Below are positions 1 through 13,500 of a stretch of DNA of 64,000 nucleotides, piece by piece. Origin of the DNA: Siderastrea radians (taxonomy: Eukaryota; Cnidaria; Anthozoa; Scleractinia; Rhizangiidae); NCBI GenBank assembly GCA_964017195.1, contig OZ024898.1, positions 936,001 to 1,000,000 on the forward strand. Reading direction: 5' to 3'. Positions within the stretch are counted from its first letter, which is position 1, and each line of letters opens with the position of its first letter. The position numbers and the translations under genes were made by a program. The notes beneath the pieces are model-generated. The model saw only the letters and a list, made by a program, of their open reading frames with translations. It was not told where the DNA came from and did not search any database.

Positions 1-141
1 ACTGCACGTGTTGCTCGCGCCGGCCAACTTGAGGGTGTAACCAACCTCAGGAGAATTACGAATCTGATCACCCTGGATGACCCTAACAACGCAGGCCTCG
101 ATACTGAAAACGCTAAGCGAAATAAAGTTTTGCTCGCATGA
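1..141 (+). CDS. Possible terminal coding exon of an upstream gene (partial)
   Basis: Frame 1 is open from the window edge for 46 codons and ends at TGA (139-141). The peptide runs TARVARAGQLEGVTNL... and ends AKRNKVLLA. Codon use (GCC, CTC, GAC, CTG) is richer in G and C than the AT-rich sequence that follows, and composition changes sharply just after the stop. A possible AATAAA polyadenylation signal lies at 755-760. I do not recognise the family. No start or splice acceptor is visible, so it could be the 3' exon of a gene whose body lies outside the window. An open frame of this length at an edge can also occur by chance. Confidence 0.4.
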   Translation, partial: TARVARAGQLEGVTNLRRITNLITLDDPNNAGLDTENAKRNKVLLA

Positions 142-1475
142 ATTTTAAAGACCTTTTCCTTCAGTTTTTAGGTTAATTTTCTCACATTTTATAAGGCAAA
201 AAGCGTTCCATCAAATTCGTATTTAATTTTTTTTGCCGTGATGGCGCTTCTTGCGTCAGTCTGCCTATAAGTGTGATTCTAGTTTTGTCTACAAAAGCAC
301 ATGGATTGGAATATCAGGAATTCGGTGAAAGAAACACACACTCGCCCCTCATAAACAAGTGAAATATCATCACTGTATACTTTTTTTGTCGAAACATTCA
401 ACTAATTTATCACCGTCTTCTGACCACAATGAAAAATCTCTCAACTTCAATTCCTCGAGCGATAAAGATTTTGTCAAACAAAGAATGTATTTGCATTGCA
501 TTTGTTTTAAATATGCAAAACTAATGCAAATTTTTTGAAAAATAACCCTTTGTTGTGGAGTATTAGTGGTGCCGTAAACAAAAGATACGGGGCAATTTTA
601 GACGTGTTCAGGCGAAAATTAATGAACTTTGTTCGCAGATAGCAATGACATTCATTTTCAGCACGAAATCATTGAACAAATTATTAAAAGTGTTTTTCGA
701 ATCTTGAGTTATATATTTAGCTCCTAGTTTTTCATTATATGGTTGCTCGAGGAAAATAAACATTATTTTGAGTCAGACGTCTGTCTCCTTTTCGAATTCC
801 AATTCTCTCACCGGCGTACAGTGAAGAAGATATAAGTTTTCCGAAGACCACTGTATCCAAAACCACAGACTCGTTTTATGAGTATATTTCTTGCAATTGG
901 TAAACCTTTTTAAAGAAATAAATCACGCAAAGTGCACGGAATTTTTGTGTCAGTGCTTTCAATTTTATTTATGCTGACAAATCACATTTTAAGGCCCCCG
1001 GCCATTTGTGCAATTGTTAGCTCCTTGAAATACCTAAATTTCTGAATTTCTGAATATCCACAATTTGCTGTGTACTCCGAGTTCATTTTATTACTTATTT
1101 TCTTCTTATTCTTCTTCTTCTTCTTCTTCTTCTTCTTCTTGACCGTTCAATAGGGTTATATTAATTAATTCAATGGGGACATTTTTAACCGAAAGGGATC
1201 CTTTTCTCGTATTTCGATTACCTCCGAACAATGTCAGTTTTATTTGATCGGATCTACAAAGAAATTCAACGATGTCACATAGATGACAACTTTCGCGTGT
1301 TTTAATTTTGGTTGAATGGTTGCAAAGCCGCGACCATGTAATTCCACAAGACATTTGGGAAAACAACCTCTATAAAGTTGAAGTTTCTCCAGCGATAAGA
1401 ATTTTTTTCTGAAATTATACAACTGACTCACTCCTTGACCCAAGCATTGTCGCCAGACTTATTCAAAGTTTCCAT
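142..1475. other. AT-rich non-coding stretch
   Basis: No supportable gene. It may hold the 3' UTR of the exon at 1-141, with an AATAAA at 755-760. It also contains a TTC/TTCTTC microsatellite at about 1100-1140, which produces a spurious poly-Glu reading frame on the other strand. Confidence 0.5.
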
Positions 1476-2460
1476 TCAACACCGCTCAACAATGTTGAAT
1501 TCGGCAAGTTATCAATGAGTTAAACGCGTTTGGGTACCCTTTTCCGTTGCCACCAAACATTCGTACAACAAAGTGGTATCCAACAATGTTGGATTTGGAA
1601 TCTGTTTTACTAAGGCTTACTCAATTTCTTCATTTTGAAAGTTAAACTCTCATCTTTTGAAAATCAGGAGCTACGGTGCCAGAAATCTCTAGTTTGCTCG
1701 TTAAATCCGAAAATTATGTCAAATTTTCTCTCGAGCCTCAACTCGCAAGTACTCAACTAGTCTATATCCTAACTTTCTCAATTTTTTTTTTCAGCTTAGA
1801 CTATCAATTCTCTCCAGTATAACAAGTTAAGACTTTTCTTTCCTATTTTAGTTCGGTATGACAATCTGGTAGTACTTCAAGACATTATCCACTTTCCATT
1901 AGTCACTGAATATCAGTTAAAGATTTTGAAAAATTCTCGCAATCTCCGGCCTGTTACTTTGCCAATATATTGTTTGAAGGTGAATGTACTCAAATAATGG
2001 CAACACTAGCAGTTGAATTGTCTTTAGTTTGTATGTCTGGACTATCAGTATACCTTCTACTCATGAGACGCCGGTCAAACGATTTCAGAACATTGTTGAA
2101 TAAAACTTTTGTTTTGCGAGAGTTTGAGGGCGATCAACTTTGTTCAGTACCATTTAAATATCATTTTCCACCATTCAGCGTTATTCAACAGCATGAAGTT
2201 TAACAGGGTGGCCAAGCGTGTTTAACCCTTTAAACCCCAAGAGTGACAAGCATCTAATTTCTCCTTACATTATCACCAGTTGATTAACTGTACAGGTCAT
2301 GAGAATAAGGGAAATGATCACCAGTCATGAAATGTGTTGATGTTTAATCAAATTCTCCCAACTAGTACCATAAGAAATATATGGAGAACAGTGAAGAGAA
2401 TATGCATGTTGGGGTTTAAAGGGTAAACACGCTGGATTCAATAATGTTGAACGGTGTTGA
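1476..2460. mobile_element. About 1-kb inverted-repeat DNA element
   Basis: Imperfect terminal inverted repeats of about 26 bp: TCAACACCGCTCAACA at the left end and its near-complement, ending in CGGTGTTGA, at the right end. Motifs related to the termini (CAACAATGTTG) recur inside. No transposase-like frame is seen, so this is a non-autonomous element. A second repeat (2225-2424) sits inside its right end. Confidence 0.55.
2225..2424. mobile_element. MITE, family A copy 1 (ACCCTTTAAACCCC ends)
   Basis: Perfect 14-bp terminal inverted repeat ACCCTTTAAACCCC / GGGGTTTAAAGGGT bounding about 200 bp. The interior is shared with copies near 11831-12008, 42210-42425, 44654-44865 and the split copy 45797-46350. 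Shared landmarks include 'ctccttac', 'tgatcac' and 'gagaatatgcat'. Nested in the element at 1476-2460. Confidence 0.65.
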
Positions 2461-3788
2461 GTGGAATCAAACGTTGAAGGCGTTTGTCCGGGGCCCAACT
2501 CTTTTCTTTACACATCCCTTGGATATAAGCAGGTCCCCCCCCCCCCGCCGATTGGCTTCTTACTGATAGCCTATCATATATCAGCCCACATCCCAGGGCT
2601 GCATCCAGAAAAAAATTATGACTGAGACAATGTCCATGGTTAAATTTTAGGGTGTTAACGAAAAAAAAAATGAATGAGAAAGCGAAAAAAATTACTAAGG
2701 CATGTGCCTAGGCCGGTTTGCCTCATACTGGCTCCGGCCCTGCATCCTAAGAGAGGCTGCGTAAAGAACGAGGCAAAAAATACTTCTTTAAACAGGAAAG
2801 TAAATTTTGGTAAGTTAAAAACATTTCTTGTTGTATAATTTTCTCTAAATTATACAATTACGTATTCCACTCAATCTCGGCGCTGTAGGTCTCCTTAGCT
2901 ATGAACTCATTCACTACTGGTTTTTGTAAAGTTTGTTGCATTGTCTGTTTTATGCCTGGACTATCACTGTAGCTTCTTTTCCTTCTGGTCATAAATTCTC
3001 TTTATCAGTAGACTACCCCTAGATCTGAGCAAGCTCGCTCCCAGTCCGATTGGCTCCATCGTAACAGACTATCAGCTCGGAACAGAGAAGGCGAGCCTAA
3101 TAAATCATGATAAAATTGCTTCTGGGAAATTAAACAAACAAAGCAGTGATTCTACTCAATGTCTTCGTTCCTGTGCTCATATCCAACTCTCCGCTGAGGG
3201 CTTCCGTGGGCATATATAGGTCTCGGGCGATAATGTATATTCGCAGGCTACTTCGTGGAATAATGGAAACCTAGTACTACTGAAAAGGGTACAAGGCAGA
3301 TACACCATCCTTGCATTTTTTCTTAATTTAAAAGTTGTTTATCCTCACACTTTTAATGACGAAAAGAGCGATCTAACCGAAGAAACTGCTTAGTGCCGTG
3401 GTTAAAAAGTTCGGTGGTTCAACGGGTAAACAATGTTTGACCAATTACATCGGACAAAGTGAGCCCACATAATGCTTTTTTGCGTATTGTCGCTGAAAAG
3501 TTGTGATTTGTTGCTGAAAGTTGCGACGTCATCTAAATTCCGTCTCTAATTAATTGCTTTTCCCCGATTGCGCAAGCCTTGTGCGAAGGTGGTTAAATTA
3601 AACAATAATAATAATAATATGAAGTTAATTAAGGTATAAAACCGCTGCAAAAACCGTGTACGATCAATCTTGCACAACGTCGGATCAGAAAGATCGTGAT
3701 CAATCAAAATTGCTAAAATTATAAATGATTGTCAAAATGACTACTGTAGAGACTGATCAAACAACGTGAAAAGACGTAGGTTACAATA
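2461..3788. other. Non-coding, repeat-derived stretch
   Basis: No gene is supported. It holds a poly-C tract near 2536-2547 and a short (AAT)n near 3603. From about 3660 the sequence resembles flanks of Penelope-like pieces elsewhere in the window. Confidence 0.45.
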
Positions 3789-3818
3789 TTTCGACTGGCC
3801 AATACCAGTCTTCATCAG
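3789..3818 (-). ncRNA. Hammerhead-ribozyme-like core (minus strand)
   Basis: On the minus strand: CTGATGA, then an unpaired A, a 6-bp stem GACTGG/CCAGTC with a short loop, then GAAA. This is the order of the hammerhead core CUGANGA - stem II - GAAA. The extra A and the following U make it non-canonical. I could not confirm stems I and III. It sits in a probable Penelope-element relic. Confidence 0.3.
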
Positions 3819-4249
3819 GTTTTATTGAGGCAAATCACGAATTTACGGAAATATATATGTAGTAAAACAATGAGTAGAGGTGACATACTATATGACGTGG
3901 TATGGCGTATTTGTATTCATTTGTTATTTACCACACATTATAAGGCACGATTACAATTACAATCTTTCTGATCTTTTAATTACAATCCTTTACGATCATT
4001 CTGATACAGTTACAATTACAAAAAGATACAAAAATGGCGTGGCTTAGAAATGATAGAAAATAAACCAAAAAAATTTACTATATGTAGTTCCAAATTACAG
4101 TTCATCACGTTTATTAATGCCTAGAGGCTCATCACGTTGAATAATAATAAATTTCAAAACCAAATAAAATAATAATAAAACATTAAAGTTAAAATGTTGG
4201 CTGAAAATGTTTGATCCACATCAATGTTGAGAGAGGCGACGAAACAGTA

Positions 4250-4481
4250 AAACATGTTCGTCCAACACCATGTTCAGACGATTTTAGTCAGGGCTTTACG
4301 GTTAGAGGCGTCTCTGGCTTCGTCCGCGATTCGCGCGAGTAAAACTCGCGGTATTCGCGCCAAATTACCGCGTTTCTTGAGGAACTGGGAACCAGTTTAC
4401 CGGAAGGGCTGTGGATAACACGAAAGGAACAAGATTTGTCACATAAACTATCTCGTTCCACGCTTGAAATCAGCTCTCATA
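4250..4481 (+). promoter_or_regulatory. Probable promoter and 5' UTR of the ADAM17 gene
   Basis: A locally CpG-rich block (about 4310-4375, with repeated CGCG and an imperfect CGCGAGT/ACTCGCG inverted repeat) lies just upstream of the ADAM17 start codon, in otherwise AT-rich DNA. No convincing TATA box. The transcription start cannot be placed from sequence alone. Confidence 0.3.
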
Positions 4482-4554
4482 ATGCTTGGATTATGTTACC
4501 TATGGAGTTTTATTTTCATTTCAATTCTTGGTAGTGTTTTTACAGCTGAAAAAG
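4482..4554 (+). CDS. ADAM17: ADAM17 exon 1: start codon and signal peptide
   Basis: ATG followed by [20 protein letters not shown], a typical hydrophobic signal peptide with a likely cleavage after ...FTA. Ends in phase 1 at a consensus GTAAGT donor. This start was chosen because it is the only ATG giving a signal sequence that joins in frame to the next exon. Confidence 0.85.
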
Positions 4555-7500
4555 GTAAGTGAGGGCTATTATGTTTGGGAAATCACATTTAGTACTCGTG
4601 ATGTTTGGATGCGTTCGGCATGAAATTGACAGTGTTGGTTTTGAAATAGACCAGCTCCCGCTTTTACCGTCGTACATATCTTTTTGTCTTGATGAATATT
4701 ATTCAATTTTTTTGTTGTAATCTTGGAAATAAAAAGAAAAGCCTTTGAAGTGTTTCTCTCGCAGCTCTTCAAATATTCTAGTTTATTCGTAACTCATTTT
4801 TGATATGTGCTTCACACTGAGCACCGCTCGTTCTTTGATTTGGCAAATTCTCACCATGCGCGCGGTCGTGTAACAAGGCCAAAATATTCCGCAAAATAAA
4901 GATAAGAGAAAGAAAAGAGGGATATTTAGATTAGAACTAGAAACTGCTTTAAAAATTCTGGCAACGTTTAACAGTACTGTGGAGCAAAAGTATTTGATGC
5001 ATAATTCTTCACGAGCCATACCTTCACACGATCATAGAGCAATCACATTGATATTGAACAACGAGTTATATTAGAGTCGGTTAATCGCTGTCATGGACAA
5101 TTCAAGACTTAATTTTGAGCTTGAAGAGTACATGAAGATTCAAGCTTAATTCTTGAATACGGTTTGTGGTAACTACTGAATGTAAATTAAGTTAGAGTAC
5201 CTCTTATAATCATGAGCAAACGTTTTCTATAACATCTGTATCGACCCACCCTGGCCTCCAAAGCCTCAGTGTTGTTGTTGAGAACTTGGTAGGGTCTCTA
5301 ATCAAGAGGGATATTTACAGGTGGTGATTGGCCGGGATTCCAAACCCCCAGCCTGGTGGGCCAGGGACAGTCCGTTAGAGCACCACACTAATTATCCCGA
5401 GTCTGCAAATGGTCCCCGACCACAAATTTTCCCGAGAGTGGACAGCAGATGATCCAGCTAAAAAAATAGGGAATGGCGTGGTGTTTTAAAACAATAAGAG
5501 GGTGCAAATTTGTATATAACATACAAAAAAAGCAGAAAAACTGATCATTTATCAGAAGAGCGAGATAGAGTATTTTAAAAACACCACAGTGGCGTAAAGG
5601 GAAAATAATGACGTTTAAAATATTTGTAACACGCATATACTTTTATGGGTGCTCAGCAGAGTCTGGTACAGTCAAGAAAGTGGCAGGTTTCCAGGATGTG
5701 GTGATTGACATCCAGCCTTGAAATCAAAGGTCAATGAGACCATGTGAGCTCTGAGTCCTGTGCGCTTAGGGAAATGGCTAAATTGCTCCTCAGTCTTTAT
5801 AGGTGTTATTGGTGTATTGTTGTTTTATTGGTGTTATCTGTTGGCATTAATGTAGGTATGTGGAGGTGACAAAGATCATAAAATGAAAATGATGGGAAAA
5901 CTGAGGAAGTGCCCGAATCGTTTCTTGTTTGAGATGGCACAACCATTTATGACTTGTTGTCTCATATTTTCTTCTTATTACAGTGCTGCATGAAATCTGG
6001 GTTTTCAACGAGGAATTGAACTAAGGCCTGCCCTAAATAGAACTCCAATCAACTTTATTGGATGAACGCAATTACTGGTGGACCCAGTAGTTCACACTGT
6101 GGCCCAAAAAACACCCCTAAAAAGGCCCTAAAATACCTAATAATGTGAAAATATAGAATAAAGCCATTGTTCAGAGCAGTTCTTGAAGCAGGGACTATTG
6201 TATTTCAGTTCTGGCACCACAACCACTCATCCATGCTCCCTACACAGACATTCAACTGCATTCCAGTAGAAATGGTTATTAATAAACAAATCGCTAGTTA
6301 CAGTGTACTTTGTGCCATTTTATATTGTGTGGTTCTAGAAAATATCCCTATCTCCATCCACAAAAACTTTGAACCTCTCCACCCCTCCGGAAATTCCAGT
6401 TTAGCTTCATACTTTCCTTTAAAGTGTATATGACAGATTTTTTTTTTATTTGCTTGATAGAATCTACACAGTGTCCTGATAACAACAGCGAAAAAAATTT
6501 TTGATGTCGATTTTTCTTCCCCGCATTTTGACCGTCTAAAAACGTAAAATTTCTCTTCCGGTGGGGTACAAAACCGCGCAAGCGAAATCGGGAGACTGGG
6601 AAAGAATATGACATCAAAACAGGACCTCTTGTTTCGTGGCAAGCAAGTTTCTTGGTCATTTCGCTAGTTGTTTTCGTGTTGGTATAAACTGTTGTGAGAA
6701 AGAATGGTGCAAATAGGTCAAACAAACTCAAAATATCCCGTCACACTGCCACAATCATAAGAAAACAACTAAGAAACGTACTTGCCGCGAAACAAGAGGT
6801 GCTGTTTTGACTTCACAATCTTTCCTAGTCTCCCAATTTCGCTTGCACGGTTTTGTACCCCACCAGAAGTGAAATTTCACATTTTTAGATGGTTAAAACG
6901 TGGGAAAGAAAAATCGATATTGAAAAATTTTTTTCGCTGTTGTTATCAGGACACTGTGTAGATTCTATCAAGCAAATAAAAAAAAAAATGTCATATACAC
7001 TTTAAAAATTTTGGCCTTTGAGACCCCCCCACCCCCTTGGAATTTCCAGTGACCATCCATGGGGAGGGTATGAATATTTTCTGGAACCACACATTGGAGA
7101 CCAAAACATAATTCTAAGTTGAAATGTCTTTGGATAGTATGCTGCTCGCTAGATCCAACAGAGTTTTCGTTGTCACTTGTTTTTTATTCTTTTTTGTCAC
7201 CTTAAATGTTAGAATTAAATTTGTTTTTGATTTTCAGGCAAACTAGAAGATGTATTACAGCACTTTGAAACGTTAGATGCCAGTGACATTTTTCATGGCT
7301 TCCATAAAAGAGATATTAACATGCAAGAAAAGATTGTTTCATTTACAACATTAGGAAGGCAAGTTATGTAGTCCAATAAGTATTTATTTAATGCTACTGT
7401 TAGTATCTTGTGAGATCTGATTGTAAAGTAATTAGATTTTTACTTTTCTCACAGACACTTCAAGCTTCATCTTACTCCGCACAAAGATCTGTTCAGTGAA

Positions 7501-10500
7501 GATTTCCATGCTTACTCTGTTGATCAAGATGATAATGAAACAGAAGTCACAGTTGATAAAGACAGCTTTTATAGAGGTTATGATGAAGGTACTGTTCACT
7601 ATAAGTTTGTATGTGTTTCCTTAAGGCCACTTTACTTTTGGGCAATTTTGGTTGCACTTATAAAATGCAAATTGTGCCAGGCTTGAGCTCACAAAGAAAA
7701 TTGCAAGTGCAAACTAGAAGCAATTTCTGTGCAAGAATTAATTATTTGTCGCTGCAATATGACAGAGGTTTCAACATGTTTGAAACTTGTTACAACTTGG
7801 TGGGAAATTGGGAAATTTAGGAAATCAGGGATCCATATTAGCTTTTTTTCAAACTCGTCAACCGTGCAAGTACATCAGAAAAGATACTTGCCCTGACAAA
7901 ATTTTACTTGCCCATTCAAAATTACGTAATAATTAAAATACAGTCAAAAACTTAAAGTTAACAACAAGTAAGTGGAAAGCTTGCATTTTATTTTCACTAT
8001 GTTACTGCAGCAGCACCACAGCAAGGCTCCTGTCAAACAATTTCATTGTACAAATCCAACTACAGACTAATTCAACAACAGACAACAAATACAAAAAATT
8101 CAACAATGGACTTAAAAGATAGACCTTCTTTGCACGTCAAAATTTAATGTTCACTGTTTAACATTTGATTTGCGCATTTACCTTTCGATCAAACTTCAAA
8201 TTTTGATGAAACTTTCATCCAGGTACTTAAGCCAAGTCACATTGGTAAAAATGCATACTTTTGTTGCTGTTTTTCGTATTTAGAACTTTACTTGGAAGAT
8301 TCACTTTTTTTCTTCCGCAGTGGTGGCAACACTTTGTCAAAGTAGCGCCACATTTTGCAAAACTCGCGTGCAGCTAAAGAGCGAGAGTCTTTGTGTTTGC
8401 ATATTGCTGGAGTACATCAGCGTTCAAGAACAAAAAATTGAGCCTGCAAACATTTCACGTCTGAGAGTACCGCGTAACGTGTCGTACTAGCAACGAAACA
8501 AAGTTTACAGTTCCCTACAGTAGGGAATCACTGAATGGCTGGTGGACATTCAAAACATGGGTACATTGACTGGTGAGAAATTGAAGAAAAAATTTTGCTC
8601 CTTAAAACTTACTCGTCCGCTGGACGAGTTTGTAATCTTTGATACTCGTCCGCAGGACTTAATAGTCGTCTTGGACAACCTGACGACTGCTAGTATGGAT
8701 CCCTGGGAAATTGTAGTAAATATCATGCTTGAAATGCAGAGAAGCACAATGAAATCACCACTAGTTTACACTAGCAACTAAAGTTGCATTGCAAGTGCAT
8801 TGCTGAGTCATATTAGGCCTGTAACACCAAGATATCCAAATAATTAGGTGTCCCCAATTACCGTATGGTTTTCCTTACACTAGATCTTTTGACACATGAA
8901 TAATAAAAAGTTATTCACTCACTCACTCACTCACTCACTCACTCACTCACTCACTCACTCACTCACTCACTCTCTCTCTCACTCACTCACTCACTCACTC
9001 ACTGAATCACTCACTCGCTCACTCACTCACTCACTCACTCGTTCATTCATTCATTCTATATTAAATGACTGTTTTGAGAAAATTTAATGTCTATTAATTG
9101 CTAACCAGCAATAACCTGGGTTTAAATGTACTGTTGCACCTTTAATGCATATTGTAATGCAACTCTTACAAGTGGAGGTACAGCTGCAGACTGCTGGCAG
9201 TCCCTTTCTGGATAGTCAAGAGGGTGCGCAAAATACCTGCGCGAAAAAGTCGAAATCTGGAGCGAACGTGCAGAGGGGGGATGGTGGGAAAGGAAAAGAA
9301 AGGGACTGAACTCTTAGCTGTAACTGATGCATTCAGGTAACTCCGCCCACAATTTGTTGAACCCATTAAAAATCCACTTAGAAATGACAACTATTTATGA
9401 ATAACAACCCCGCCTCTATTTGTCGCTTGTAGTGAATAGCCACGTGTGACCAATTTTATTCCGCTTTTACCAAGCGGTAAAACGCAGATAATGGAACGTG
9501 ACGTCCTAGGGGTGGTAGGTCAGGCAGGCTTTGCCAAAAACAAATAGCAATGAAGGCTTTATTCATAAATGAATACTCCCTATTCATGTAGCTAGAATAA
9601 AAGTCTTTCATGTCTAAAATCGTGACCGATACCTTGTTTTTCGTAGTCTAGAAATGTATCTTAGCCTTGTTCGCATTGGTTCTTATTTTGTTAGCTCTAT
9701 TCATCGCTAGTAGTTCGCCACGTTGTGTCTACTTTGCTTATAGTACAACTTTATCTATTGGCCGAACTCTGAGACACTGTCTTGCTATATAAGCAGCAGA
9801 ACATTATCCAAGTGCATTACCTTGGCAGTCTTGCACGAAAGCAACATTTGTAACAATTTCGTTTACCCACCCTCCCTCCCTTTGGAGAAGGGTCATTTTG
9901 TTGTTTTTGCTCATTAAACTGGGGTCACTCCTTGTGGTTCGGTTAAGTCTGCGTTGCGACTTCCCCCAAGCTTTTGACATTGCTTGTGTCTTGCCATTTT
10001 ATACCTTTGCCTTAATCTTGTCCGATCCAGCCCGTGCGGCGCTGGGGAGATAAGAAAGGCTCTGAATAGCCACGTGTGAATAGCCACGTGTGACCAATTT
10101 TATACCTGGATATTGCACAATCATCGTACAAGTAGATTTCCCGGAATTCTCATAGCATTCATCATGAAGTTAAGAAAACCTGGTAAATTTAAAAGATTTG
10201 GATGAGTGAAAATACGCCAATGAAAACGGTGCAAAAACGCAGGAAAAAGCCGGAAGCGCACGATGCTTCAGATTTTTGCCGTGTAGTTTGCAAGGTAAAT
10301 TTTAAATTGAACGGCATTTACCTTTCCTGCAAGAAACTGTACGAATCGAAAAAGGCCGTCACAGGGAAATCTCTCCCTAAGCAAAATAATTACTGGAACT
10401 CTTAAACTTTGTTTAAGTTTGGAACCTCATTTATCTTCCTGTGTTTGGTCGAAGTGCGTGTTGAAAATAAGAAATGCTGCAGAAGGGTGGAAATTCATCT

Positions 10501-13500
10501 GCGAAAACATCAGCGTACCACAGAAGAATTTATCAAAACAAAGGAAAGCAGCCAGGAATACGACAAGGAACATCACCGGGATCCTGAGGAAATGCTAAGG
10601 TTTGAAAGACTTGCAAAGTCTCCTGAATCGCAAGCTTGTCAAGGAATCGACAGGTCGCCGCAAAGCTGTACAGATAAAGGCGAGCAAATTAAAGCGACCA
10701 TCTTTATTTGGTGACCAGAATATGAAATACGGTATGAAATTTTTTGCCATTGTGAAAAATTGATAGATGATAGATTTCACAAAACCAGTGGGAAGAATGG
10801 CCATTACATCTTTTACCGACAGAAGCACTTCCACCGCTAGCTTATGTTCCTCTTTGAGAACTAAGCGGCCGAGTTGATCTCTTAAATTTACAGAAACATC
10901 GCTGCTATTTTCTTTCGTGACCGAAGCCATCATGTTACGTGATCTGAAATCCAAGCAATTGATTGACATCCAAACGTGTGAAGAAGTTAATTAATCTTCA
11001 AAGTTGTTTGACAGCAGCTATTGTTTATGGACCAGTCAGAATTTTCTGTTGCTGGAGTGACGGGAAATTTGAACGCGCCGGTTACAGCTAAGAGCACAGT
11101 ACCTTTTTTCTCCCGCCTCTCCCCCAGTCTCTCTTTACCCTAATCTCATGGTGCTGTTGATAACTCGCGCTCACAGCTATTTCACGCGCCCTTTCGACTA
11201 TCCAGAAAGGGACTGCTGGCAGTCTAGGGTAGAGGGGGCCTGAAGCGAGATTCCCAAGGTGGCGGGAAGTGGAGAAATAGGAGGAACACAAACTAAACTA
11301 TTAACTATTAACTATTAACCTGTGCAACACTGCACAGTAGTTTGCAATCGAAAAAGCACAAGGAGGCGAGGGCCAATAAAAATAGGGTGGGAACCAGGAT
11401 TAAATGGGTACAAGAGATGGAAAGTTTGAACCCCCCCAGCCCCTTTCCCCGCCCCCTCTTACAAGTACACCTTTTGGTTATAACAAAAGGTGACTCAGCA
11501 TCCCATGCTAGTGTTCATATATGGTTGTAACTACAATTAATTCACTTTTCTCGTTAGGTTATTTAACTTCTTGTGTTAGTGTTTCTGACGGGTTGTAACA
11601 ATTCACTGCTTCTTGTTAGGTGACTCAACCTCTCATGCTAGAGTTCATGTTGACCATGGTGTCCTCACAGCTTCAATAACAACAAAAGATGACACGTATG
11701 TTGTTGAGGTGAGATGACAAGGTCCAAAAGAGCTTGACAGAAAAGATGTACCTTGAGTCAGATCAAGCATTTAGAAAACAGATGATATATTTTTTGATAC
11801 AGCCATCTACTGTCTTGCACACACTCCATTAAACCCTTTTAGCCCTAATAGGTCAAACACTCATTCACAAGGGATGAGAATAAAGAAGGTGATCACTAAA
11901 GATATGACATCTTGATGATCAAACAAATTCTCCTTCCTAGTATCATAAGAAATGTATAGAGAACAGAAAGGAGAATATGCACATTCATATTCAGGGCTTA
12001 ATGGGTTAATAGAGACATCTCATTATCATCAGTGGGATCCAAACTTGCAGCAGGGAAGACTGAATTTGCTGAAAAATGACTCTCACTATTATTCACTTTC
12101 TGGAATATGGCACTAAGTGACTCCTGATCAAATATGAAATTCTCCCTTTGATTTACAAGCATACATAGGGCAAATTGGAAGGAGCTCCCGTACGAAAATT
12201 TGCGGCCTGACCGAGCGAGATTCCAGCCCGATTCAGGCCATAAAGTGATTTTTAAGGCGAAAACTGAGCGAGACAAAGCGAGACAACGATTTTGTCTCGC
12301 TTGTGCGACTGAACGAGACATTTGTCTGGCTGTTTTATCGTCGATAATATAGCGTGAATGACCGTGATAAAGAGCAAACCGAAAATATTAATAGCTTTCG
12401 CAACAGTACCGAGACATTTGTCAGGCCCTGTTATCGGCCATAATATACCTGATATTTTGGATCACCGATGTCACGTAGTACGTATCAACAGCACACAACA
12501 TTTACAGGTTAACAGTTGTACGATCTTGGAACCATTCTGTTTTCTTGGTATTAATATTCTTCTTTTCTTCCGCATGAGAATCTGTTACAAAAGTTGTCAT
12601 TTCAGAAAAAAAGGGGACGTGGTAGTAAATTCACGCAGGAGTGAATCGAAAAAAAACCTCAGAGTTGCGGATTGCTCAGGAGTCATGTTACATTAGCACG
12701 TGATCAGTCGGCAGGGTTTTCGCTTGCACGCAAGAGATCGAAATTACTAAGAAAAGAGTAAGCAGTCGTCTTCCCAGTCTTACACTCTTGATTTGGAAAC
12801 TCCATCACGTATCTTTCAAGTTATCCCCTTGAAAAGATGTTTATTTTAAGGTAAGACCGCCAGATGACCGATCCACTCGGAATCCCTACGTCATTGGCCG
12901 TAAAGTGATCCCAATGGAATGCATCAAACAGTCGTTATTTGGCGGTCGATAGGTTTACAGTGTTCAAAATTCATCATTTTGTCCATTGTGAAGCCTTGAA
13001 AATCTGGCAGCACACCTTTTAAATGTGAACTGCAAAACTTTCAAGAAGAAAGTTACCAAGAAGTTAAAAGAAGTTGAGCTTGGAGATGCACACAAAGCAC
13101 AGAACATCGCTGAACATTGTAAAGTTGTATGGACGCGACGTGGAGATTCATTTATGGGAATGTATGCTGGCTTCCATGTACATGTGTATGTTTCGTACTT
13201 TAGGTACTAATTTTCAAGATGGTTCATGGATTTACCGTTTGATGGATTTTAAAAGCAGAAGGATGAGAGAAGTGTTCTCTCAAACTGGTTTGCATCAGGA
13301 ATACTACGATTTTCATTAGATCTTCAGAGAATTGGTCTTATACACTACTACTAGAAAAGTTCGTTGCATGCTGGTAAGTTACCGCTTTCTTCTTCCGAGA
13401 GCACATTTTTATTTCAGCTATGCAAACGTTTCTTGTGAGCTCATTTAATTAAGGTGGAAATAAACAGTGTTGATAGGGTACGTGTAAATAAATGACTTTA

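Larger units (their letters stand above)
7589..11619. other. ADAM17 intron 3, repeat-filled
   Basis: No host gene besides the ADAM17 exons at its edges. It holds a 4-bp microsatellite (8913-9046), an LTR-like repeat (9488-10062), a RecQ-helicase-like relic (minus strand) and inverted copies of a 27-bp motif (near 9187 and 11197). Confidence 0.6.

Noticed and set aside
8896..9087. THSLTHSL repeat protein
   Set aside because: Produced by the (ACTC)n array.
10202..10714. Two + strand frames (Cys-rich and charged) next to the RecQ relic
   Set aside because: No family recognised, no start context or splice structure; probably repeat-derived.
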